A stretch of 64,000 nucleotides of DNA. It comes from Synechocystis sp. PCC 7338. GTDB lineage: Bacteria; Cyanobacteriota; Cyanobacteriia; Cyanobacteriales; Microcystaceae. Position numbers and translations under genes: made by a program. Of this stretch, positions 26,398 through 35,360 are shown piece by piece; position 1 is the stretch's first letter; every line of letters begins with the position of its first letter. The DNA lies in NCBI RefSeq assembly GCF_018282115.1, contig NZ_CP054306.1, positions 372,001-436,000 of the forward strand, given 5' to 3'. The notes below the pieces were generated by a model that was given only the letters and a program-made list of their open reading frames with translations, searched no databases and had not been told where the DNA came from.

Positions 26398-29064
26398 CTA
26401 GGATGCCCCCTGGGAACGACTGTTGCGTAAAATCAAACCCTGGCCGTCTCGCAACTCAAACACCCGCAACGAATCTGCGGTGGAATCCACATTCACCCCC
26501 GGGGTGGCGATCGCCACTTCCCATTCCTGCAAATCCAGTTGCAACCAGTCCCCCAAGGTAACAATGGCCGGATCTCCCTCCATATGGGTTACCATCACCA
26601 CCCGGTCAGGATCATCACTGTGGGCCGTGGCCGGGTTGGTCCTGAGGCCATAAAAAAGAGTGTGGCCATTTTCATGGATGCGGTTAAAGCGATCGCCGTC
26701 TTGGAGATTGTGATGTAACCAAGGATGTTGCCGTCGGTAATTGCGTAAAGCCAAATTAAAACGACTTCTTTCTGGGTCCACCTGGTCTAGGTAATAGGAA
26801 ACACGGCAGGCCTCATGGCCATCCTCCATAAAGGCCCGGGCAAATTTTTTCAATTTGGGCACATCCAAACGGGTGACAAATTCCGGTTGCTCGGCATGCT
26901 TGAACTGACTAAGCAATTCCAAATCACAGGCCGCCGCTTCCCCATCTTCCTCCGGGTCGTAGCCCAGGCAATGGCGACAGGCCTTTGCCACTGCTTCCAG
27001 GTGAAAATCTTTTTTGACCATCGCATCGGCCACCGCCTTCATGAACCGTTGCAGTAGCTCCAAATTACCAAAGCCCAAAGCCTTCAGTTGGGGGAATAAC
27101 TGGGGATGTTGGTATAACTCCGGGGAAATTTGCCAGTCCAAAAATCCCGCTTCTTCAAAAGCCACTTTGACGCCGTACCGTTCATCCGTGTTGCGGAAAA
27201 ACCCCCAGGGACTGTGCATCATCGCATTTAAAAAATCCATCGGTAGCCCCGGACAAAAACCATACACCCACAGCAACGTCGCCGGATTATCGTAGGCATT
27301 GTGCAACACTTCCGGTAGGGTTTTGCCCAAGTTCCAGTTGATTTCCGCCTGGTGATGGTCAATTTGGTTGCCCCGGCGCACCGTATCGTGGTTGCCACAG
27401 CCGGTGATCCACCGATCGCCTTTGTACATGACTTCACAAACCCGTTCCCATTTCCGTTGCCAAAAACCCTTGAGGGAAGGGGTGTTATGGGCAAAAATCA
27501 GGGGCCCCCACTGGTAGGATTCCGGCCGCAGTTCAATTAATTCCCGGTAGGTGGATTTCTCTTCCCAACCGTCCTCTGGCCAGGGGCGGCCATCTTCAAA
27601 AATGGTAAACAGTAACCGTTTACAACCTTGAATTTCCTGCACCACATCACTCATGGCCAACAGATAGGCATCGTCCTGTTCCACCCTCCCTGTGAGGGGA
27701 TTAAAAAAGCGAAAATCCTGGCCCCCATCTACCCGAATGCCGTCGGCACCAGTGTTAATTTTGCGCCGTTGCATTTCCAGCAAAAGAGCCCGCACCATGG
27801 GTAACTGGTGATTTAAATCCTGGCCATACATATTGGGCCCTTTGAAATATTGCCGATTGAGCAATTCCAACGCCTGGTTATCGGCATGGCCATAAACCAA
27901 GTCGTAAATTATCTGGATGGGGCCACCGGGAAAATTGTGTAGCGTAGCAATGAAATCTACCAATTCATCCGGGCGTAAAGTGCCCAATACCGCTGGATTG
28001 GTAGCTCCAGAACCGAGAATTGGCACGTCGTAGCCCCAATTTTGGGTATTGGGTTTGCGGAGGGTAACTTTAATTTTTTCTTCCACCACCACTTCCACTT
28101 CCGCGCCTTCTTCCACTTCTATTTCCTCAATCTCCTCCCCGGCGATCGCAAAGAATTCGTGGTCTTGGTTAAAATCCTCCAGACGATATTCAATGGTGGG
28201 TTCGATGGGTAACAGTTGGATAGCGTCGTAGCCCACATAGTTATGTTCTCCATCATTGAAAGGTTCTTCCCGGAGTATTTTTTCCCCTAACCGTTGGTAA
28301 ATTTTGGTGAGCCCTGCCAGGGTACCCTCCGGGGAAGCGGTGTTGATGTGGATTTGCAAAATGTTAGTCATTGCCCCCACCCGACAGATGGCCGCCTCGC
28401 TATCTTCATCGGGATGCAAATTTTGATCCACGGCAATGGCCGGGTTGAGCACCGCCGCCCGCTGGGCTTGAAGTTGCTCCGGGTCAAAAACGTTTTCAGG
28501 ATGTTCTTGGCATCGGTTCAGGGCTGCCGATCGCCGTAGGTAATCCAAATCGGCCCGTTCCCGCTGTATCTTTTCCATGTCGTACAGTTCCGCCGGGGCA
28601 AAAATACCGTAGGGCAGGGAGTAGGCCAGGGGGTCCCGAATCACCAAAGTTTTAGACAAAATGGAATCGTAATAGCGCAACCAGTAGAAAGAACCTGCTT
28701 GCTCCCGTCTGCCGGGCCGCATCCCCGACAGTACCGCCCAGACAAATTCCCCCTGCTGGGGCAGTTCAATACGTTCCCACCGGAATGATGTCGTTTGTTC
28801 CGGGGCTTGGAATTCAATCTCCCCCAGGGGCGTGAACACCTCCAGGTAAATTAATTTTTCGGTAAAAGCTCCTTCCCCCGCTAACCGGGGCACCCAAAAG
28901 CCCACCTGGGTCAGACCATCTTCTTGATAGTGGGCCCCCAATTTTTTTGCCACTTCCCGAGCCGCTTGGAAATAGTTGTCTGGGGATTCGGTGACGGTGC
29001 GGGCCCACTCCATTAGTTTTTCTGTTTTGTCTTCAACAAGATGGATGCGATTTAATTCTTTCAT
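26398..29064 (-). CDS. gghA: Glucosylglycerol hydrolase
   Basis: About 888 residues from the ATG at 29064; six in-frame codons upstream are not conserved-looking. A GH13-like catalytic core can be followed: nucleophile Asp in GADGIRVDGGQDF (near residue 440), acid Glu in FTIFEDGRPW (near 487) and Asp in GCGNHDTVRRG (near 557). An acidic E/V-rich insert (EEIEEIEVEEGAEVEVVVEE) lies near residue 310. In PCC 6803 the protein Slr1670 of this type was shown to hydrolyse glucosylglycerol to glucose and glycerol. It is transcribed divergently from ggpS and followed by glpK. It could lower osmolyte levels after salt stress ends. Confidence 0.85.
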   Translation of the reverse strand: MKELNRIHLVEDKTEKLMEWARTVTESPDNYFQAAREVAKKLGAHYQEDGLTQVGFWVPRLAGEGAFTEKLIYLEVFTPLGEIEFQAPEQTTSFRWERIELPQQGEFVWAVLSGMRPGRREQAGSFYWLRYYDSILSKTLVIRDPLAYSLPYGIFAPAELYDMEKIQRERADLDYLRRSAALNRCQEHPENVFDPEQLQAQRAAVLNPAIAVDQNLHPDEDSEAAICRVGAMTNILQIHINTASPEGTLAGLTKIYQRLGEKILREEPFNDGEHNYVGYDAIQLLPIEPTIEYRLEDFNQDHEFFAIAGEEIEEIEVEEGAEVEVVVEEKIKVTLRKPNTQNWGYDVPILGSGATNPAVLGTLRPDELVDFIATLHNFPGGPIQIIYDLVYGHADNQALELLNRQYFKGPNMYGQDLNHQLPMVRALLLEMQRRKINTGADGIRVDGGQDFRFFNPLTGRVEQDDAYLLAMSDVVQEIQGCKRLLFTIFEDGRPWPEDGWEEKSTYRELIELRPESYQWGPLIFAHNTPSLKGFWQRKWERVCEVMYKGDRWITGCGNHDTVRRGNQIDHHQAEINWNLGKTLPEVLHNAYDNPATLLWVYGFCPGLPMDFLNAMMHSPWGFFRNTDERYGVKVAFEEAGFLDWQISPELYQHPQLFPQLKALGFGNLELLQRFMKAVADAMVKKDFHLEAVAKACRHCLGYDPEEDGEAAACDLELLSQFKHAEQPEFVTRLDVPKLKKFARAFMEDGHEACRVSYYLDQVDPERSRFNLALRNYRRQHPWLHHNLQDGDRFNRIHENGHTLFYGLRTNPATAHSDDPDRVVMVTHMEGDPAIVTLGDWLQLDLQEWEVAIATPGVNVDSTADSLRVFELRDGQGLILRNSRSQGAS

Positions 29065-29306
29065 ACTTAAAAATAAGCCCAAAATAAGCCGAATTTGTCG
29101 GGGGAGAAGGGAGCTTTAGCGCCGCTATTCCCTATCCAAGGGGGTAAAACCAGTGGCAATCCTAGGATAGACCCTGGGCAAACTAGTTCACAGTATTTAT
29201 TGTTTTTCCCGGGGCGATCGTCGGGGGCAAAGCTCAATGTTATCAAAACTCCATAAAAAAACTGCAAAAATTATCCTGGCTGTGTGGAAGTCAAAAAGAC
29301 TAGAAA

Positions 29307-29579
29307 ATGAGATCAAACAATAACAAAAAATCAATTCACCCTAGCGATCGCAATAGTTTTAAGGTTAACAAAAAAAATAGAATTTACCGCAATCAATGGG
29401 TAAATTCCCAGTGGATGCCCCCAACTCTAGAAGTAGAAATCTTGCCAGAAAAGCTTTTTCTGTTACTATACTTAACAAGTAACTACTTTTCCCATAGTCC
29501 GGGGGCGGCTTTCCAAAAACCAGAGATTGGTGGCTTGCCGCTGCTGTTCTCCCCTGGAGCAAGGGGGAAAGGTAATTAG
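29307..29579 (+). CDS. Candidate small regulator upstream of ggpS (GgpR-like)
   Basis: 90 residues, on the ggpS strand and 277 bp before the ggpS start. The N-terminal half is strongly basic (SNNNKKSIHPSDRNSFKVNK) and the middle is hydrophobic (EKLFLLLYLTSNYF). In PCC 6803 a small protein, GgpR (Ssl3076), is encoded upstream of ggpS on the same strand and overlaps its promoter region. Position and size fit, but I cannot verify sequence identity, and a minus-strand ORF overlaps it. The promoter and 5' leader of ggpS should lie in 29580-29855. Confidence 0.4.
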   Translation: MRSNNNKKSIHPSDRNSFKVNKKNRIYRNQWVNSQWMPPTLEVEILPEKLFLLLYLTSNYFSHSPGAAFQKPEIGGLPLLFSPGARGKGN

Positions 29580-29855
29580 TGTTACGGCATTTTACCGGCG
29601 GGTTAAGTAATCTTTAACAAAGATTGTATGAGCCGTCACCGTAATTGCCCCCACGGGGGAACGCGATGTCTGCGGACTCGCCCAGGACGTAATCAATTTT
29701 TCTGTACCGATATTAGCGGTGAAAAGTTTTATTCAACGTACTAAACTGCCCCGGCGGGAATTAACTTGGGTTCCAAGAAGTCGGGTACATTAGCCGTACT
29801 AGACCAGCCCAATAGTTACTTTGTTTGATTCTTTCTTTTGGAGACCGCTGATTTT

Positions 29856-31355
29856 ATGAATTCATCCCTTGTGATCCTTTACCACCGTGAGCCCTACGAT
29901 GAAGTTAGGGAAAATGGCAAAACGGTATATCGGGAAAAGAAGAGTCCCAACGGGATTTTGCCCACCCTCAAAAGCTTTTTTGCTGATGCCGAACAGAGTA
30001 CTTGGGTGGCCTGGAAGCAGGTAACCTCAAAACAGAAGGAAGATTTCCAAGAGAAAATGTCCATTGAGGGCCTTGGCGATCGTTGCACAGTGCGCAGGGT
30101 GCCCCTAACGGCGGATCAGGTGAAAAATTTCTATCACATCACCTCCAAGGAAGCTTTTTGGCCCATTCTCCACTCCTTCCCCTGGCAGTTCACCTACGAC
30201 TCTTCCGATTGGGAAAATTTCAAGCAGATCAATGAAATGTTTGCCACGGCGGCCTGTGAAGATGCCGATGACGATGCCCTGTTTTGGGTTCATGACTATA
30301 ACCTCTGGCTGGCTCCCCTTTACATTCGTCAGCTCAAACCCAACGCCAAGATTGCCTTTTTCCATCACACTCCTTTCCCCAGCGTTGATATTTTCAATAT
30401 TTTGCCCTGGCGGGAGGCGATTGTGGAAAGTCTGTTGGCCTGTGACCTCTGTGGCTTTCACATTCCCCGTTATGTGGAAAATTTTGTGGCGGTGGCCCGC
30501 AGTCTCAAGCCAGTGGAAATCACAAGAAGGGTGGCGGTGGACCAAGCTTTTACGCCCTACGGCACGGCCTTGGCGGAACCGGAACTCACCACCCAGTTGC
30601 GCTATGGCGATCGCCTAATTAATCTCGATGCATTCCCCGTTGGTACCAATCCGGCCAATATCCGGGCGATCGTGGCTAAAAAAAGTGTGCAAGAAAAAAT
30701 CAGCGAAATTAAACGAGATTTGGATGGCAAAAAACTGATCGTTTCCGCTGGTCGGGTGGATTACGTTAAGGGCACCAAGGAAATGTTGATGTGCTACGAG
30801 CGTTTGCTGGAGCGTCGTCCTGAACTCCAGGGGGAAATTAGTCTGGTAGTCCCCGTAGCCAAGGCCGCTGAGGGAATGCGTATTTATCGCAACGCCCAAA
30901 ACGAGATTGAACGACTGGCAGGGAAAATTAACGGCCGCTTTGCCAAACTGTCTTGGACGCCGGTGATGCTGTTTACTTCTCCCCTAGCCTATGAGGAACT
31001 CATTGCCCTATTCTGTGCCGCCGACATTGCCTGGATCACTCCCCTGCGGGACGGTTTGAACCTGGTGGCCAAGGAATATGTGGTGGCCAAAAACGGTGAA
31101 GAAGGGGTCTTAATTCTGTCGGAATTTGCCGGTTGCGCTGTGGAACTGCCCGATGCGGTGTTGACCAATCCCTATGCTTCTAGCCGTATGGACGAATCCA
31201 TTGACCAGGCCTTGGCCATGGACAAAGAAGAACAGAAAAAACGGATGGGGAGAATGTACACCGCCATTAAACGTTACGACGTTCAACAATGGGCCAATCA
31301 CCTCTTGCGAGAAGCCCACGCCGATGTGGTGCTAGGGGAACCTCCCCAAATGTAG
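29856..31355 (+). CDS. ggpS: Glucosylglycerol-phosphate synthase
   Basis: 499 residues from the ATG at 29856 (MNSSLVILYHREPYDE); the same length as the PCC 6803 enzyme as I remember it. The TTG at 29838 is a less likely start. It is a GT20 glycosyltransferase related to trehalose-phosphate synthase, joining ADP-glucose and glycerol 3-phosphate to form glucosylglycerol phosphate, the main salt osmolyte precursor. Motifs: HDYNLWLAPLYIRQL, SAGRVDYVKGTKEML and TPLRDGLNLVAKEYVVA near the C-terminus. It is followed by a strong terminator and then glpD. Confidence 0.95.
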   Translation: MNSSLVILYHREPYDEVRENGKTVYREKKSPNGILPTLKSFFADAEQSTWVAWKQVTSKQKEDFQEKMSIEGLGDRCTVRRVPLTADQVKNFYHITSKEAFWPILHSFPWQFTYDSSDWENFKQINEMFATAACEDADDDALFWVHDYNLWLAPLYIRQLKPNAKIAFFHHTPFPSVDIFNILPWREAIVESLLACDLCGFHIPRYVENFVAVARSLKPVEITRRVAVDQAFTPYGTALAEPELTTQLRYGDRLINLDAFPVGTNPANIRAIVAKKSVQEKISEIKRDLDGKKLIVSAGRVDYVKGTKEMLMCYERLLERRPELQGEISLVVPVAKAAEGMRIYRNAQNEIERLAGKINGRFAKLSWTPVMLFTSPLAYEELIALFCAADIAWITPLRDGLNLVAKEYVVAKNGEEGVLILSEFAGCAVELPDAVLTNPYASSRMDESIDQALAMDKEEQKKRMGRMYTAIKRYDVQQWANHLLREAHADVVLGEPPQM

Positions 31356-31411
31356 GCGATCACCAATGCCGGTTGTTGTCGACGGATTGCAGCCCAATAA
31401 CCATTGTCCCA

Positions 31412-31456
31412 ACCCCCTAAAAATTACCCAGAGTTAAAGTTTAGGGGGCTTTTTTC
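31412..31456 (+). terminator. Intrinsic terminator after ggpS
   Basis: CCCCCTAAA (31413-31421) pairs with TTTAGGGGG (31440-31448), followed by CTTTTTT. An 18-base loop separates the arms. It ends the ggpS transcript before glpD, so glpD probably has its own promoter or relies on read-through. Confidence 0.85.
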
Positions 31457-31509
31457 CATTTCATTGCACTGATTACAAGACTTATTCCTCATTGGAGCAT
31501 TACCCAGCC

Positions 31510-33171
31510 ATGCGTAATTTCCCAGAAATCCAAAATACGGCCTATGACCTAATTGTGATTGGGGGAGGCATTAACGGGGTTGGCACTGCCCGGGACGGGG
31601 CCCTACGGGGCCTAAAAACTCTCCTGATTGAAAAGGATGATTTTGCCAGTGGCACTAGTAGTTGGTCTACCCGCTTAATCCACGGCGGTCTGCGCTACTT
31701 AGAATATTTTGAATTTAACCTGGTGCGGGAATCGTTGCGGGAGCGGGAAGTCCTACTCCACACTGCCCCCCATTTGGTTCATCCCCTGCAATTGACCATT
31801 CCGGTATATGACTGGTCAAGCCGAGCCTATTGGGAAATCCAAGCGGGCATGATTCTTTATGACATCCTCAGTTTTGATAAAACCCTCCCTCCCCACCGGA
31901 TGTTGCGCCCCCAACAGTTTCAGCAATTGTTCCGGGCGGCGGAAAAGCAAGGTCTGAAAGGGGGAGCCCAATATTTTGATGGCCAGGTGGAGTATGCAGA
32001 GCGGTTGGATTTAGAGGTGACCCTGTCGGCCCAAAAGGCGGGGGCTGAGATGCTCAATTATGTGGCTGTGAGGGGTTTGGAGAAAGGAGACAATAATCTG
32101 ATCACCGCCATCCATTGTCAGGATCAACTGAGCGGAGAAAAATTTACGGTTAATAGCACCCAGGCGATCGTCATTAACACCGCTGGCCCCTGGGTCGATG
32201 AGGTTTGCGGCCTAGCCCGTCGGGGTTCTGAACCTATTGCCATCGTCAACGAAAGAAAAATTGGTGGCACCAAAGGCAGTCATATTGTGGTCGATCCCTT
32301 CCCTGGAGCCCCAGCTTCAGCTTTATACGTAGAGGCATTTGTGGATAAGCGGCCCTATTTCATCATTCCCTGGTTGGGTAAATATCTGATTGGCACCACC
32401 GACCACCGCTATGATGGTTCCCTCGATCAGGTTAAAGCTAGTGATGACGAGATTGATTACCTCATTGCGGAAACTAACCGGGTCATGCCAGCGGCCCAGT
32501 TAACTAGGCAGGACGTGCGCTTTACCTATTCCGGGGTGCGGCCTCTGCCCTACACCGATGGGAAGAAAGCAGGCAGTATCACCCGCAATCATATTCTTTA
32601 CGACCATAGTCAAGACGGAGTTAATAATTTGATTTCCCTGATTGGCGGTAAGTTGACCACCTATCGTCAGGTGGGGGAAGAAATGGTGGATAAGGTTTAT
32701 GCCAAGTTGGGACGCTCTGCTCCTCCCTGCCCAACTCTCACCCAACCCCTACCCGGGGCGGAAGCCTATCCCCTGTCCTTGGAAACTGCCATGGATAAAT
32801 ACGGTGATCAATTAGAACGGCATTCTATTCAACATTTATTTTGCTTGTACGGAGCTAGGGCGGGAGAAATTTTGGCTTTAGTGCATGGGGCACCGGAGTT
32901 GGGAGAACAGATTATTCCTTCCTTGCCAGATATTAAAGCCCAGGTGGTTTTTGCGGTACAAGCAGAAATGGCCCATACCCTGGTGGACATTTGCCGACGA
33001 CGCACGGCGATCGCCATGGTGACCGATGATTACGGCTTTAGCGCCCTGGCCGGCATTTGCCAAACATTAATGAACCACTGTGGCTGGACCCAGGGGCAAT
33101 GTGACGAACAAATTCAGAAGTACCATGAATATATGGAGGAAAACTGCATTCCCGACTATTGTCTTAACTGA
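31510..33171 (+). CDS. glpD: Glycerol-3-phosphate dehydrogenase (FAD, GlpD)
   Basis: 553 residues from the ATG at 31510; a TTG at 31492 is in frame. It oxidises glycerol 3-phosphate to dihydroxyacetone phosphate at the membrane, passing electrons to quinone. FAD motif: LIVIGGGINGVGTARDGALR, then GTSSWSTRLIHGGLRYLEYF and near the middle GGTKGSHIVVDPFPG. The C-terminal helical domain is complete. With ggpS upstream and gghA/glpK across the divergent promoter, it controls the glycerol 3-phosphate pool that feeds glucosylglycerol synthesis. No transmembrane helix is visible; peripheral membrane binding is expected. Confidence 0.95.
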   Translation: MRNFPEIQNTAYDLIVIGGGINGVGTARDGALRGLKTLLIEKDDFASGTSSWSTRLIHGGLRYLEYFEFNLVRESLREREVLLHTAPHLVHPLQLTIPVYDWSSRAYWEIQAGMILYDILSFDKTLPPHRMLRPQQFQQLFRAAEKQGLKGGAQYFDGQVEYAERLDLEVTLSAQKAGAEMLNYVAVRGLEKGDNNLITAIHCQDQLSGEKFTVNSTQAIVINTAGPWVDEVCGLARRGSEPIAIVNERKIGGTKGSHIVVDPFPGAPASALYVEAFVDKRPYFIIPWLGKYLIGTTDHRYDGSLDQVKASDDEIDYLIAETNRVMPAAQLTRQDVRFTYSGVRPLPYTDGKKAGSITRNHILYDHSQDGVNNLISLIGGKLTTYRQVGEEMVDKVYAKLGRSAPPCPTLTQPLPGAEAYPLSLETAMDKYGDQLERHSIQHLFCLYGARAGEILALVHGAPELGEQIIPSLPDIKAQVVFAVQAEMAHTLVDICRRRTAIAMVTDDYGFSALAGICQTLMNHCGWTQGQCDEQIQKYHEYMEENCIPDYCLN

Positions 33172-33391
33172 AAAGGGAGGATTTGAAAACACTCTTTGAA
33201 AGGGTGGCAAACTTTTGACTTGCCGGCCACAGTAAAGAAAAGCTGACAGGATCATCCAAGGAACTCTCGCCTAAAATTAAGGCTATAGAGGGCAATCGCA
33301 CCGCTTGATTTTTTCGGAGCAGTGCACTAGGCTAATTGGCGAACTCCTGCTCTGTTGAATCATTTCCATTATTGTCTTTCTGGGTTGTTGT

Positions 33392-34789
33392 GTGAAAAGC
33401 TGGATTCTCTTCTCGGTGTTAGTGCTGACCTTAGCTGGCTGTGGTCAAAGGGGAGGTTTGCCCTGTGTGGAAACAGATCAAGGAGTGGTGGAGCGCAGAG
33501 ATGAAGAATATTCCCCAGGTCCCTTTGAGAGCTTGAATGTGATGGTCGGGGTAGATGCCAGTGAATCCATGGTTGGGTTTGTCAGCCAACCCGGTAGTCG
33601 CTACGGCCAGGCGATCGCCTCTTTGCATACGTTGCTGCAAAACAAAAATCTGCCCACCTCCTATTGGCGGGTGGGGAGCAATGACACCATCAACCAAGCC
33701 CAATCCATTTCAGCGACCCAATTCCTTGCCGCTAGTAAAGCACCCTTTTATTGTCGTCGGGATCAACCCATAGCTGAATATCCCTGTGTTTCTAGTACCT
33801 TAGGGCAACTTTATGAGTTGGAAGCCCAGGCCACTGACGGAGCCAATCCAGCCCCAGAAAATGACAATGGTGAAGGGGATAGCAACAATGCCACCGCTCC
33901 CCGTAGTCTGAAAATTTTGCTCACCGACTTGGAGCCTGACGATGCCGCCGTTGGTCAAATTTCTGGGTTAATTAGCAAAGAATTAAAGGCCAATCCCAAC
34001 TACAAGGCGGTACTTATAGGGGTTCGTAGTCAGTTTCGGGGCAATGTGTACTCGGCCAATGCTAGCTATCCTACCTTTGTTTACGATACTGCTGGCCAAG
34101 ATGTGGACCAAAAAGGCCGACCTTTTTTCATCTTGATGACTGGTCCCCAGGACACGGTGGATGAATTGGTGAAGGAATTTCGTCGGCTTCCGTTAGATGT
34201 CAATAAGGCTTTTCAGGCTTCTGCCTTTGAATTGGGGCAAGGGGATACGGTAACCCTAGACAATAGTTCTTTAACAGGTACTATTCAAGAATGTGTCATC
34301 GAAATCGGCTCTGTGGATGGCCAAAGGCCAAATCAAGACCAGGAAAAGGATTGGCTCATGCTCGAACAAACCAATTGCGGCGACAATTCTGCTACCCCTC
34401 TGCCTTCTTTAGAGTTGAATATTCCTTCTAAAAGTACCGTTTCCCTCACTGGTGGAGAGCTAACCCCAGATCTTTTCAATGTTTCTGAACCCTTTTTGAC
34501 GGTGAAAAAAGCAGAAATTGTCCAAAATCCAGGGGGAGAGGACGCCCGCCTTTTATTAACCGCTGTTTTTGATGGTAATCAGTTACCCCAGGGACAAGGC
34601 AAACTGGTTTACGTTACCCTTGGCGATCGCCAGTTGGATCAAGCGGTGTGGCAGGATTGGGACATGGACATCAGCAACCCCAACGGCGCCAGAACCCAAA
34701 ATTTACGGCTTTTTGTGTCGGGATTGCGGGGGGCCGTGGCCAATGATCAGGACGCTGTTAAGTTTTGTCTCGGCTACAGCCACTATTAG
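33392..34789 (+). CDS. von Willebrand A-like lipoprotein (first gene of cytoskeletal operon)
   Basis: 465 residues, GTG start at 33392. Lipobox TLAGC places the lipidated Cys at residue 17, so the protein is outside the cytosol, attached to a membrane. The segment VMVGVDASESMVGF (Asp55, Ser57, Ser59) is a DxSxS metal-site motif of vWA domains, and ILLTDLEPDD near residue 175-184 supplies the later Asp. An Asn/Asp/Gly-rich linker lies near residues 150-168. The last 200 residues look like beta-sandwich repeats. It heads a seven-gene run of tubulin-like and actin-like proteins. Its partner and ligand are unknown. Confidence 0.75.
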   Translation: MKSWILFSVLVLTLAGCGQRGGLPCVETDQGVVERRDEEYSPGPFESLNVMVGVDASESMVGFVSQPGSRYGQAIASLHTLLQNKNLPTSYWRVGSNDTINQAQSISATQFLAASKAPFYCRRDQPIAEYPCVSSTLGQLYELEAQATDGANPAPENDNGEGDSNNATAPRSLKILLTDLEPDDAAVGQISGLISKELKANPNYKAVLIGVRSQFRGNVYSANASYPTFVYDTAGQDVDQKGRPFFILMTGPQDTVDELVKEFRRLPLDVNKAFQASAFELGQGDTVTLDNSSLTGTIQECVIEIGSVDGQRPNQDQEKDWLMLEQTNCGDNSATPLPSLELNIPSKSTVSLTGGELTPDLFNVSEPFLTVKKAEIVQNPGGEDARLLLTAVFDGNQLPQGQGKLVYVTLGDRQLDQAVWQDWDMDISNPNGARTQNLRLFVSGLRGAVANDQDAVKFCLGYSHY

Positions 34790-34846
34790 ATTACTTAATC
34801 AAAATTTTTGCTAATCTTCACGTATTAGTTCGTCAGGATAGGGGTT

Positions 34847-35350
34847 ATGAAAATTGCGGAGATAGTGGCCCTCGTGGTGACAGTGGCGATCGCCACCATT
34901 GTGATTTTTGGGCTACAGCCATGGCTATTGGGCGGGAGTGGACTGCCCCTGAGCTTATCCCGAGGGAACTTGGACAAATGGGCCTCGGAGATTTTATTTC
35001 CCACCCTTTACCTGGTTTATGCCCTGGGTGCCCTACTCCTCTTCTTCTGGATTACCAAAGCCCTCAATGGCAGTTTTACCAAAGCCCAGGACGTACTCAG
35101 CACCGGTGGCCTTTGGTGGATTTTTGCCATTGTCCTTGGTGTAGTGACCATGTTGGCCCTAGTGGGTCTAAGTTTCTTTAACGGTTGGTTTGACGATACT
35201 CGTAACTTAGAACCCTTCTTCTGGCTACTGGGCTTCATTATTGTCGATGTGTTGTTAATTTTCTGGCTGCCCACAGCCCTAGCCACCCCCAAATCCATGC
35301 GCTATGTGCCACCAGGGTCAATGTTGTTACGCAAAATTTACGGAGGTTAA
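34847..35350 (+). CDS. Four-helix membrane protein of the cytoskeletal operon
   Basis: 167 residues with about four transmembrane helices: residues 4-24, 50-73, 90-115 and 125-150. There is no recognisable motif and no family that I can name. It lies 57 bp after the vWA lipoprotein and 10 bp before the tubulin-like gene, so it is clearly co-transcribed. An obvious hypothesis is that it anchors the cytosolic tubulin-like protein, or links it to the outside lipoprotein. Confidence 0.75.
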   Translation: MKIAEIVALVVTVAIATIVIFGLQPWLLGGSGLPLSLSRGNLDKWASEILFPTLYLVYALGALLLFFWITKALNGSFTKAQDVLSTGGLWWIFAIVLGVVTMLALVGLSFFNGWFDDTRNLEPFFWLLGFIIVDVLLIFWLPTALATPKSMRYVPPGSMLLRKIYGG

Positions 35351-35360
35351 AGCTTAAGCC

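Noticed and set aside
26398-29064. Numerous long ORFs opposite gghA, glpK and other core genes
   Set aside because: Shadow frames of high-confidence genes; no independent start signals or family motifs.
29365-29562. Minus-strand 65-codon ORF opposite the GgpR candidate
   Set aside because: No ribosome site and the sense-strand candidate has better positional support.
33317-33352. GAGCAG...CTGCTC inverted repeat before the vWA gene
   Set aside because: Six bases with a 24-base gap can easily occur by chance.
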